A stretch of DNA of 64,000 bases from an uncultured Eubacterium sp. (lineage in GTDB: Bacteria > Bacillota > Clostridia > Lachnospirales > Lachnospiraceae): positions 5,519-69,518 of the forward strand of contig CAJUHV010000014.1 of the NCBI GenBank assembly GCA_910586445.1, read 5' to 3'. A program made the translations under genes and the position numbers. The notes beneath the pieces were generated by a model, which saw only the letters and a program-made list of their open reading frames with translations, did not search any database and was not told the origin of the DNA. Below, piece after piece: positions 8,479 through 15,965 of this stretch (position 1 is the first letter of the stretch; each line of letters opens with the position of its first letter).

Positions 8479-8860
8479 AGTAGATACCTCCTTATATAGT
8501 AAGAAATGAATTACGATCTGCCGAAAGCAGAACAGTAATGCAGAAATGGGTGCTTTATCGATGTGGTATCTGACACACGGAATCGATAACTGGATAATAG
8601 CACGAAAAAAACGGTTTGTAAATCAGTACAATTTCACAAAAATTTTAGTACAATATATGGCAGAAAGGCCGTGGAGGCCTGTAAATACAGAGGCTGGCGA
8701 TGTCAATAGACAGAATGTACAGATTAAACTTCAGCGGTTTTCTGCTTAATAAAAAAGTTATCTGCTGGAGTATTGTCATTTTAGTTAAAATACCCTATAA
8801 TGACCAATAATAAGCCATGTGGCAAAATGATAATACAAGATCGAAAAGGGAGTGGTTTGA
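8479..8860. other. Intergenic region between divergent genes
   Basis: It holds the upstream region of the Big2 gene on the minus strand and the promoter of the DUF308 gene on the plus strand. A 67-codon plus-strand frame (8546-8749) has no ribosome site or recognisable motif and is not called. Nothing else was seen. Confidence 0.6.
8773..8801 (+). promoter_or_regulatory. Sigma-A promoter of the DUF308 gene
   Basis: TTGTCA (8773-8778), 17 bases, TATAAT (8796-8801). It lies 59 bases upstream of the start codon. Confidence 0.75.
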
Positions 8861-9442
8861 ATGAAAGAATTTTTAAAAAAGCTGCGTATAGCCGCATATT
8901 TTTCAGCACTGCTGACGATTGCGCTTGGCGCTGTGCTGATTGGATGGCCGATGGAAGTAACGGGGATTATATGCCGTATACTTGGGGCAATACTTGTAGT
9001 GATGGGTGCAGTGTATATATTTGGGTATGTGATGGAAGGCAGGGGTATTTTAACGGTGACGGGAGGCCTGCTGTTTCTGCTGCTTGGTGTGTGGATTTTT
9101 ATCACGCCGAGTTCTGTTGTCGCATTGGTGCCGATTGTGATAGGGGTCATACTGCTGGTACACAGCCTGAAGGATTTTCAAATGGCTTCAGAAGCTAAAA
9201 AGTGCGGCAGCGAGCGGTGGAGCGTGCTTTTTTTGCTGGCATTGGTAAACTGTGCATTCGGAGTTGTCTGCATCTGTGATTCTTTTGGCGTGCTTTCTGT
9301 AGCAGTGCGTGTGCTTGGAATTGCGCTGGTGTATGATGGGATTTCAAATATATTTATCGTGTACCATACCGCGCAGGCGTTAAGATGTGCAGCGGAAAAA
9401 CTAGAACCGATCGATGTCGAGGTACATGAGATGGAAGAATAA
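8861..9442 (+). CDS. DUF308 / HdeD-like membrane protein
   Basis: 193 residues with six hydrophobic segments in three pairs (about 10-30, 34-55, 62-80, 84-104, 120-140, 145-170), the arrangement of HdeD/DUF308 proteins. In enterobacteria HdeD is linked to acid resistance; the Firmicute homologues have no established function. The C-terminus is a charged cytoplasmic tail ending VEVHEMEE. The 3' end of the gene is the first unit of a 54-bp tandem repeat that continues downstream. A sigma-A promoter precedes it. The two small genes and the TetR/MMPL set downstream share its orientation. Confidence 0.82.
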   Translation: MKEFLKKLRIAAYFSALLTIALGAVLIGWPMEVTGIICRILGAILVVMGAVYIFGYVMEGRGILTVTGGLLFLLLGVWIFITPSSVVALVPIVIGVILLVHSLKDFQMASEAKKCGSERWSVLFLLALVNCAFGVVCICDSFGVLSVAVRVLGIALVYDGISNIFIVYHTAQALRCAAEKLEPIDVEVHEMEE

Positions 9443-9737
9443 CATTAGGGGCAGCGAAGAGTGATTGGTGTCAAGGTACATGAGATGGAAGAATGACATT
9501 AGGGGCAGCGAAGAGTGATTGGTATCAAGGTACATGAGATGGAAGAATAACATTAGGGACAGCTAAGATGATCGATACCGAGACCCATAGGATGAAAAAA
9601 TAACATTAGGGGCAGCGGAAAGTGATCAGTGCTGAGGTGCATGAGAAGGAATAATAAAATAAAGGACAGCGAAAAGCGATCGGTGTCGAGGTGTAAGACG
9701 TATGAGATAAAAGAATAGAATAAAGGACAAATAAACA
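9409..9737. repeat. Six-unit 54-bp tandem repeat growing out of the DUF308 3' end
   Basis: Units begin near 9409, 9463, 9517, 9570, 9624 and 9678. The first covers the last 11 codons and stop of the DUF308 gene. Units 2 and 3 are nearly identical to unit 1, and later ones diverge stepwise, the last with a small insertion. Each early unit repeats the coding end V-x-V-H-E-M-E-E plus a stop. Fifty-four bases are 18 codons, so expansion does not disturb the gene. Confidence 0.85.
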
Positions 9738-9742
9738 GATTG

Positions 9743-9843
9743 AAAGACAGTCAAGGCATTATATAGAGCAGACTGGCAGAAAGACAGCCAGGGCATTATA
9801 TAGGGCAGGTAAAGAAAGGCAGTTGAGGCAGTATATGCGGCAG
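9743..9843. repeat. Second short degenerate tandem repeat
   Basis: Three units of about 31-37 bp start at 9743, 9780 and 9811. They share an AAAGACAG-type start and a GGCATTATATAG core. The array abuts the start of the next small gene, and the last unit blends into its upstream region. Confidence 0.6.
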
Positions 9844-9855
9844 ATGGAGTTTAAA

Positions 9856-10101
9856 ATGGAGCGCACCGGGCTGCTGAAGGAAGGTGATGTGCTTTCCGTG
9901 ACAGAAGGCAGGCTCCCAAATTCTTATTATTATACGCTTGGGAATGCATATGCGATGTCAGCAAATTATACATTTCGGGAGCGTTTAAAATCGACGGAAG
10001 GAACTGTGCTTGAAGTAAAGGAAACACCAAAAGGTTTTTTTGTTATGGTAGCGTTTGATGAAGAGGTTGAAACTGGGAGTGTAGAGAGCAGGGAGGGTTA
10101 A
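9856..10101 (+). CDS. Hypothetical small protein (81 residues)
   Basis: No family is recognised. The protein is soluble, with no signal peptide or membrane segment. A short beta-rich pattern such as GTVLEVKETPKGFFVMVAFDE near the C-terminus suggests a compact beta fold. The frame extends upstream into the degenerate repeat, but ATG 9856 has GGAG 6 bases before it and is the best start; TTG 9823 and ATG 9835 lack a ribosome site. The stop is one base before the start of the next gene, so translation is probably coupled. Confidence 0.6.
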   Translation: MERTGLLKEGDVLSVTEGRLPNSYYYTLGNAYAMSANYTFRERLKSTEGTVLEVKETPKGFFVMVAFDEEVETGSVESREG

Positions 10102-10102
10102 T

Positions 10103-10459
10103 ATGGCTGCATATTTGGATGATGGAACATTAGATTTATTAAGCGTACAGTATCGATTGGAAAATGGATTTAAGCTAAAGGGCTTAAAGCTTGTGCCGCA
10201 GGCATTTATTATGCGTGTTGATGAGCCGGAACGCAGCGAGCTGGGTACGATCGTGTATGCAAAAGTCTATGCTCTGACTATGGTTGGGCAGAAAGTATGG
10301 CTGCTTGGGGAAAAGGATCTGGAGGAAAGCGGTATTTATGATAATACCTGGGTATGCCGGATTGAGCAGACAAGGCAGCTGATCTGCTGGAGAGAAGGGA
10401 CAGACGAGATGATGCCGGTGTCAGAAAATCTGTGGAAAAATAAGCTGGAGGAAAAATAA
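10103..10459 (+). CDS. Hypothetical protein (118 residues)
   Basis: No family is recognised with confidence. It is soluble, acidic and rich in beta-forming stretches, with GTIVYAKVYALTMVGQKVWL in the middle and a WxCRIEQT-like strand after it. GGAGGG lies before ATG 10103. It starts one base after the preceding small gene and is followed 3 bases later by the TetR regulator, so all three are probably one transcript. The tight packing suggests a function linked to the regulator or the neighbouring small protein. Confidence 0.65.
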   Translation: MAAYLDDGTLDLLSVQYRLENGFKLKGLKLVPQAFIMRVDEPERSELGTIVYAKVYALTMVGQKVWLLGEKDLEESGIYDNTWVCRIEQTRQLICWREGTDEMMPVSENLWKNKLEEK

Positions 10460-10462
10460 TAC

Positions 10463-11029
10463 ATGACCGGTCAGGGAAAACGGGAAATTGACCAGCTGCT
10501 TGCGGACAGCTTTAAGAAGCTGGCATGCACTAGCCCGATTGAAAAGATTACAATTAAGGAGATAACGGATGGTGCAGGCGTCATCCGGCCGACATTTTAT
10601 AACCATTTTCAAGATAAATATGAGCTGCTGGAGTGGGTGATTAACCGTGACCTGATCGAGCCGGTGAAACCGTTTATCCGCAGCGGGATGACAACGCAGG
10701 CAATGACCTTTATATTTATCAATATCGAAAAGGAAAAGCAGTTTTATTTGAAAGTCAGCAGGCTGGAAGGGCAGAATTCTTTTCATAGCATTGCGCAGCG
10801 CTGTATACAGGCTCTGTTTGAGGCTGTCTGTGCAGAACACAGTGAGCGCAGGCAGCCGAAATATGAATGGCTGACGCCGGAACGTCTGGCGCAGTACTAT
10901 GGGCAATCCATGGTATTTATTTTGGTTCAGTGGCTGCAGAGCGGAATGACGATTTCAGCGCAGGATCTGGCAGAGCTTTATGAGTATATGATCAGTCATT
11001 CGCTGGAGGATGCGTTAAAGGATCTTTAG
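10463..11029 (+). CDS. TetR/AcrR-family transcriptional regulator
   Basis: 188 residues. The N-terminal helix-turn-helix (about 7-57) has the TetR pattern: a LADSFKKL helix, IEKITIKEITDGAGV, then RPTFYNHFQDKYELLEW. The C-terminal ligand domain resembles the DhaS-like TetR group common in Firmicutes. A strong terminator follows, then the MMPL transporter and the heptad-repeat protein. TetR genes of this type usually control such adjacent membrane genes, and a palindrome at 11180 is a possible binding site. It starts 3 bases after the preceding gene. Confidence 0.88.
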   Translation: MTGQGKREIDQLLADSFKKLACTSPIEKITIKEITDGAGVIRPTFYNHFQDKYELLEWVINRDLIEPVKPFIRSGMTTQAMTFIFINIEKEKQFYLKVSRLEGQNSFHSIAQRCIQALFEAVCAEHSERRQPKYEWLTPERLAQYYGQSMVFILVQWLQSGMTISAQDLAELYEYMISHSLEDALKDL

Positions 11030-11126
11030 TTTAGGCTGGTAAAATTCTATATTGGATATACATTTTAACTGGTTTGTATTTAATATTTAACAATAATCAA
11101 AATGTGTTAACAATATTTTACATACG

Positions 11127-11162
11127 AAAAAGATTGAATATTCTCATATTCAATCTTTTTTT
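11127..11162 (+). terminator. Rho-independent terminator after the TetR gene
   Basis: AAAAAGATTGAATA pairs perfectly with TATTCAATCTTTTT around a 6-nt loop and continues into a T-rich tract. The A-rich left arm means it could also act on the minus strand. Confidence 0.9.
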
Positions 11163-11179
11163 ATATACTTTTTTTGCAC

Positions 11180-11194
11180 AGCTGCAGTGCAGCT
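11180..11194. promoter_or_regulatory. 15-bp perfect palindrome, candidate TetR operator
   Basis: AGCTGCA-G-TGCAGCT lies between the TetR terminator and the MMPL gene, about 95 bases before its start codon. Size and symmetry suit a TetR dimer. No convincing promoter hexamers could be fixed around it. Confidence 0.35.
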
Positions 11195-11288
11195 AATGAT
11201 CTAAGCATCAGCAGGGAGATGATCATACAAGGGCGCGCATCCCTGCCCAAAGCTGGGTCAAATATAAAAAGAAAGAGATGAATAAGGC

Positions 11289-13394
11289 ATGATTAAGTTT
11301 GGAAAAGGAGTAGTAAGGCTTCGAATACCGATTCTGATCCTCAGTCTTGTGCTGTTGGTTCCATCCATAATTGGTTACGTGAATACCCGTATAAATTATG
11401 ATATTTTATCCTATCTGCCGGGTGATATTGAGACAATGGCAGGGCAGGATATCCTGCTTGAGGAATTCGGAACAGGGGCGTTTTCGGTTGCTGTAGTGGA
11501 GGGAATGGGAAATAAGGATATAGCATCATTAAAAGGCGAAATCGAAAAGATCGACCATGTCAAATCCGTTCTCTGGTATGATTCGTTTGCAGATTTGTCC
11601 ATACCAATGGAGCTGCTGCCGGATAAAATTGAAAAAACATTTGAAAATAAAGAAAAAAATGCTGCATTAATGATCATTATGATGGATACGTCCATGTCAG
11701 CAGATGAGACGCTGGAGGCGGTAGAAGAAATCCGCAGCCTGACTGACCAGCAGTGCCTGTTAAGCGGCATGTCGGCGGTTGTAGCTGATATTAAAAAAAT
11801 ATGTAACAGCGAAGCAGTCATGTATGTTGTGATCGCTTCTGTATTGTCAGCAGTTGTGCTGTCACTGACAATGGATTCATTTTTAATCCCGTTGCTTTTC
11901 CTGCTGAGCATCGGCATGGCAATTGTTTATAATCTGGGTACAAATTTTATAGCAGGAGAGATTTCATTTATTACGCAGGCGCTGGCAGCAGTGCTGCAGC
12001 TGGCGGTGACAATGGATTATTCTATATTTTTATGGCACAGTTATCAGGAAAACCAGCAGCGGTATGCAGGAGATAAAAAGCGGGCAATGGCACATGCGAT
12101 CTCAAATACGGTTACGTCTGTTGTAGGCAGTTCGATTACTACAGTGGCAGGATTTCTGGCTATGTGCTTTATGACATTTACACTCGGGCTGGACTTAGGA
12201 ATTGTAATGGCAAAAGGTGTCGTATTTGGCGTGGCCGGGTGTGTTACGATTCTGCCCGCGATGATTCTGACTTTTGACCGTGCAATTGAAAAGACAAGGC
12301 ACCGGGCAGTCATTCCTGACCTTGGCAGGATCGGCAATTTTGTAACAAAAAAATATGTTGTATTTATCGTATTGTTTCTGCTGATTCTGGGGCCGGCGTT
12401 ATATGGCTATACGCATAATAAAGTATATTACGATCTGGTAGGCACGCTGCCGGATCATCTGGAAAGTGTTATGGCAAATGACCATCTGGAAGAAGAGTTT
12501 AATATGGGTGCCACGCATGTCATTATCGCAGACAGTGGTTTAGAAGCAAAGCAGGTACGCAGAATGCTGGCCGAGCTGGAAGAAGTAAAAGGCATAAAAT
12601 CAGCTATAGGGCTGGATTCTATTTTAGGGCCGGCCGTTCCGCCGGAATTTGTGCCGGATACTTATAAAGAAATTTTGGATAATGGAACATATCAGATGAT
12701 ATTTTTGCTGTCGGAATATAAGACAGCGTCAGACGAAGTGAATGCGCAGTGTGATACGATAAAGCAGATCATAAAAGAATATGACACATCTGCCATGCTG
12801 ATCGGAGAGGCACCGTGTACGCAGGATCTGATTACGATTACAGACAAAGATTTTAAGACGGTAAGTACGGTATCCATTGTGCTGATTTTTATCATTATTG
12901 CGATCGTATTAAAATCAATTTCACTGCCGGTGATTTTAGTTGCAGTGATTGAATTTGCCATATTTATTAACATGGGCATTCCGTCTTATACAGGCACAGT
13001 GCTGCCGTTTATCGCTTCGATTGTAATCGGGACGATTCAGCTTGGGGCAACGGTGGATTATGCAATATTAATGACAAATAAATATAAAAAAGCAAGGTAT
13101 AAGGGAGCAGACAAACAGGAGGCAGTATCATCCGCATTAAATAGTTCCCTGCAGTCCGTTTTTGTAAGCGCTTTGAGCTTTTTTGCAGCAACCTTTGGCG
13201 TCGGGCTTTATTCAAGCATTGATATGATCAGCGCTCTATGTGTACTGCTTGCAAGAGGCGCGATTATCAGCCTTTTTGTAGTGGCGTTTATCCTGCCGGC
13301 AATGTTTATGGTATTTGATAAGCTGATCTGTAATACAAGTGCGGGATTTAAAAACAAAGAAAAACAGGTAAAGGCAGGTTCTGTTTTGTCATAA
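11289..13394 (+). CDS. MMPL/RND-superfamily membrane transporter
   Basis: 701 residues built as two similar halves. Each has one N-terminal transmembrane helix, an extracytoplasmic domain of about 140 residues, then five membrane helices (roughly 170-330 and 510-680). This is the MMPL layout, known for exporting lipids or hydrophobic compounds and some antimicrobials. The conserved transmembrane LAVTMDYSIFLWH motif lies in the first half and GATVDYAILMTNKY in the second. It is followed by a Leu/Gly heptad-repeat protein, a frequent partner in Clostridia, and preceded by a TetR gene. The substrate cannot be read from the sequence. Confidence 0.9.
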   Translation: MIKFGKGVVRLRIPILILSLVLLVPSIIGYVNTRINYDILSYLPGDIETMAGQDILLEEFGTGAFSVAVVEGMGNKDIASLKGEIEKIDHVKSVLWYDSFADLSIPMELLPDKIEKTFENKEKNAALMIIMMDTSMSADETLEAVEEIRSLTDQQCLLSGMSAVVADIKKICNSEAVMYVVIASVLSAVVLSLTMDSFLIPLLFLLSIGMAIVYNLGTNFIAGEISFITQALAAVLQLAVTMDYSIFLWHSYQENQQRYAGDKKRAMAHAISNTVTSVVGSSITTVAGFLAMCFMTFTLGLDLGIVMAKGVVFGVAGCVTILPAMILTFDRAIEKTRHRAVIPDLGRIGNFVTKKYVVFIVLFLLILGPALYGYTHNKVYYDLVGTLPDHLESVMANDHLEEEFNMGATHVIIADSGLEAKQVRRMLAELEEVKGIKSAIGLDSILGPAVPPEFVPDTYKEILDNGTYQMIFLLSEYKTASDEVNAQCDTIKQIIKEYDTSAMLIGEAPCTQDLITITDKDFKTVSTVSIVLIFIIIAIVLKSISLPVILVAVIEFAIFINMGIPSYTGTVLPFIASIVIGTIQLGATVDYAILMTNKYKKARYKGADKQEAVSSALNSSLQSVFVSALSFFAATFGVGLYSSIDMISALCVLLARGAIISLFVVAFILPAMFMVFDKLICNTSAGFKNKEKQVKAGSVLS

Positions 13395-13504
13395 AAAATA
13401 AGGCAGGCAGAATCAATCAGATCCAGTATAAAAATCAAAGGCGGAGCGGATGAAAGAGTTCGGGTTATGCAGTATGGATATAATATAACAGGAGGTTAGA
13501 GTGT

Positions 13505-15796
13505 ATGAAGTTTCAAGAATTAAAAGAAAGATATAAAAATAAATTTACTATGCGTATGATGGCGGGGATTTTATGTATAGCACTGGCGGGAGGCAGCTTT
13601 GGTGTATATCAGCTGGCGGGGGAAAAAATGACCGCTGTAGATACGGAGCTGTCTGACGGGCAGAACCATGCGGCTGCGAAAAAGGCAAAGAATGCAAAAA
13701 AAGCAGATCTAAAGGCAGGAGAAAATGCAAAAGCAGATATAAAGTCAGATACAGAATCAGATGAAAGCATAACTAGCAAACTGTTGTCTATGTTTGGGAA
13801 AAATAAAGAGGCAGAAAGCGGGGATGAGAATCTGGACGGAAAAGAAGAAACCGTATATCTGATCTCTGATGCAAATGGAAACGTAAATCAGACAATCGTA
13901 AGCAGCTGGCTGAAAAATGGTTCTAAAAATGCCAGAATCGATGATGTGTCCTGTCTGTCTGAGATTCAAAATGTAAAGGGGGATGAGTCTTACACACGGA
14001 TTGAGGAACAAATTACCTGGCAGGCGGATGGAGAGGATATTTATTACCGCGGGACTACGACGAAACAGATGCCGATTACCCAGCAGATTACTTATTATCT
14101 GGACGGAAATGAAATCTCGCCGCATGAGCTGGCGGGTAAAAGCGGCAGGGTTACGATCAGGTTTGATTATAAAAACAATGCGAAGATTAAGGCTGATATT
14201 AACGGCAGAAAAGAAGAAATATATGTGCCGTTTACCGTAGTATCCGGCATGGTTTTAAATGACAGTTTCCGCAATGTCAGAGTGAATAACGGCAGGGTAT
14301 TATCAGATGGGAATAAAATTATAGCAGCAGGCTTTGCAATGCCGGGATTAAAGGAAAGCCTTGGCGTGAAAGAAGAGGATTTCGACGAAGATTTTGAGTT
14401 TCCAGAATATGTAGAAGTGACTGCCGATGTGGAAGACTTTTCACTGGAAATGACAATGACAGCTGCTGTGGCAGGCTTGATGTCTGACAGCGGGCTGTCC
14501 CAAAATATAGATCTGAGCGAAGTCGATGATACAATGGATGAGATGACCGATGCGATGGGCCAGCTTAAAGACGGAGGCAGCAGGCTTGCGGACGGCTTGG
14601 ATACGCTGCATAATAATATGGGTGATTTTTCAAGCGGCGTGAACACATTAAAAGACGGCGTGAATGCCTATACAGACGGCACTTCAAGGCTTGCAGAAGG
14701 CATACAGGCATTGAGCGACAATTCCGGGGCATTGGAAACGGGCGTAAATACACTAAACCAGAGTGCAAAAACGATCAGCGGAGGCATTCAGAAATTAGAT
14801 CAGACCCTAAATACGCCGATGAGTGAAAAAGAAAAAGCGGCTGCTGCAAAAGAAGCGGAACAGACAGCTGCGGCACAGTTTGCGAAGGGGTCAGAGACTT
14901 ATCAGACGGTTTACGAGGCAGCAGTGCAGAATTTTCAAAATACAATAACTGGAGAAGCGACTGTAAACAGCGTGCAGGCAGGCATTCAGTCAGGGCTGCA
15001 GGCGCAGGGGCTGACTTGCGAAGGTGTTGTGGCAGCACTGGCGCAGTATTATGCGGCAAATGGGTTTACAGATGCTTCTGGAAAGACATACCCGGCTGAA
15101 GTATGCCAGACGAATGTTCCGGGTACAGAAACGACGTATGCAGCGTATTTTGCAAATGCGGTTTTAAACGGAGGGCTGGCCTCCTCACTAGCAGGCGGCA
15201 TCACGGGCGGCATTGCGGGGCAGGGCGCACCGGCTGTCGGCGAGGCAGTTGTAAATGCATGTGAGACAGCAGCAAAGCAGGCAGGCGCTATGGCAGCTGT
15301 CGCAGGAGCAGAAGCAGCAAAGAAACAGGCCGCAGCAGCGATCGAGGCAGAAGATGAGTCCAGCGGTTACAGCCTTGTATCAGGCGCGCAGGCACTCAGT
15401 GCGGGTACGCAGCAGCTGGCAGACCGTGTGCCTGCACTGAAAAACGGAATCGGCCAGCTGCTTAGCGGAGCAAGGGAGCTGGCAGGCAGTAACGGTGCAT
15501 TAAAAGACGGCGTATCAAAGCTGGCGGACGGCACGACGCAGATCCGTGACGGTGTTGTTAAGCTTGATGACGGTGCACATGAGCTGAGCGACGGGCTGGT
15601 TGAATTTGATGAAAAGGCAGTGTCGAAAATGGCTGAGGCCTACCATGGGGATGTAAAAGACCTGATTGAACGGCTGAAGGCCGCAGCAGAAGCAGGAGAA
15701 GATTATGGAACACTCTGTGGTGCGGCTGAGGGTGTTTCGGCTACTACAAAGTTTGTTTTTCGGACAGAGGCTGTGAAGGCGGATGAGGAAGAATAA
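13505..15796 (+). CDS. Membrane-anchored protein with X-X-X-Leu-X-X-Gly heptad repeats (YhgE/Pip-related)
   Basis: 763 residues. An N-terminal membrane segment (about 18-38) is followed by a Lys/Ala-rich linker and a beta-rich domain (about 110-330). Two blocks of Leu-x-x-Gly heptads (LKDG, LADG, LAEG, LKNG and similar) lie near 352-435 and 628-700. They predict an elongated helical rod. The central part (440-620) is Ala/Gly-rich. Unlike YhgE/Pip proteins it has no C-terminal membrane helices, so it is held only by its N-terminus. It lies 110 bases after the MMPL gene and starts at ATG 13505 after AGGAGG. It probably works outside the membrane with the transporter, an inference from pairing. 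Confidence 0.8.
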   Translation: MKFQELKERYKNKFTMRMMAGILCIALAGGSFGVYQLAGEKMTAVDTELSDGQNHAAAKKAKNAKKADLKAGENAKADIKSDTESDESITSKLLSMFGKNKEAESGDENLDGKEETVYLISDANGNVNQTIVSSWLKNGSKNARIDDVSCLSEIQNVKGDESYTRIEEQITWQADGEDIYYRGTTTKQMPITQQITYYLDGNEISPHELAGKSGRVTIRFDYKNNAKIKADINGRKEEIYVPFTVVSGMVLNDSFRNVRVNNGRVLSDGNKIIAAGFAMPGLKESLGVKEEDFDEDFEFPEYVEVTADVEDFSLEMTMTAAVAGLMSDSGLSQNIDLSEVDDTMDEMTDAMGQLKDGGSRLADGLDTLHNNMGDFSSGVNTLKDGVNAYTDGTSRLAEGIQALSDNSGALETGVNTLNQSAKTISGGIQKLDQTLNTPMSEKEKAAAAKEAEQTAAAQFAKGSETYQTVYEAAVQNFQNTITGEATVNSVQAGIQSGLQAQGLTCEGVVAALAQYYAANGFTDASGKTYPAEVCQTNVPGTETTYAAYFANAVLNGGLASSLAGGITGGIAGQGAPAVGEAVVNACETAAKQAGAMAAVAGAEAAKKQAAAAIEAEDESSGYSLVSGAQALSAGTQQLADRVPALKNGIGQLLSGARELAGSNGALKDGVSKLADGTTQIRDGVVKLDDGAHELSDGLVEFDEKAVSKMAEAYHGDVKDLIERLKAAAEAGEDYGTLCGAAEGVSATTKFVFRTEAVKADEEE

Positions 15797-15826
15797 AATC
15801 TGACTGAGACTAAGAATGAGATTTGA

Positions 15827-15855
15827 AAGAGCGGTGCGGTGTATGCACCGCTCTT
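15827..15855 (+). terminator. Hairpin after the heptad-repeat gene, probable terminator
   Basis: AAGAGCGGTGC pairs with GCACCGCTCTT around a 7-nt loop. The tail is only TCTTCT-like rather than a T tract, so termination may be partial. It separates the transporter unit from the glycosidase. Confidence 0.6.
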
Positions 15856-15965
15856 CTGCACGTATTCATACGATACTGACTGGGATATATTTTATGCAAA
15901 AGGACACAAAAAACATACGATTCTATGATATACTATTAAATAAATATTTTAAAGGAGGATTTGCA

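Noticed and set aside
8546..8749. 67-codon plus-strand frame upstream of the DUF308 gene
   Set aside because: No ribosome site, no domain, no signal sequence, and it lies in a divergent promoter region.
9409..9737. CRISPR array at the 54-bp repeat
   Set aside because: Units are contiguous copies without spacers and start inside a coding gene.
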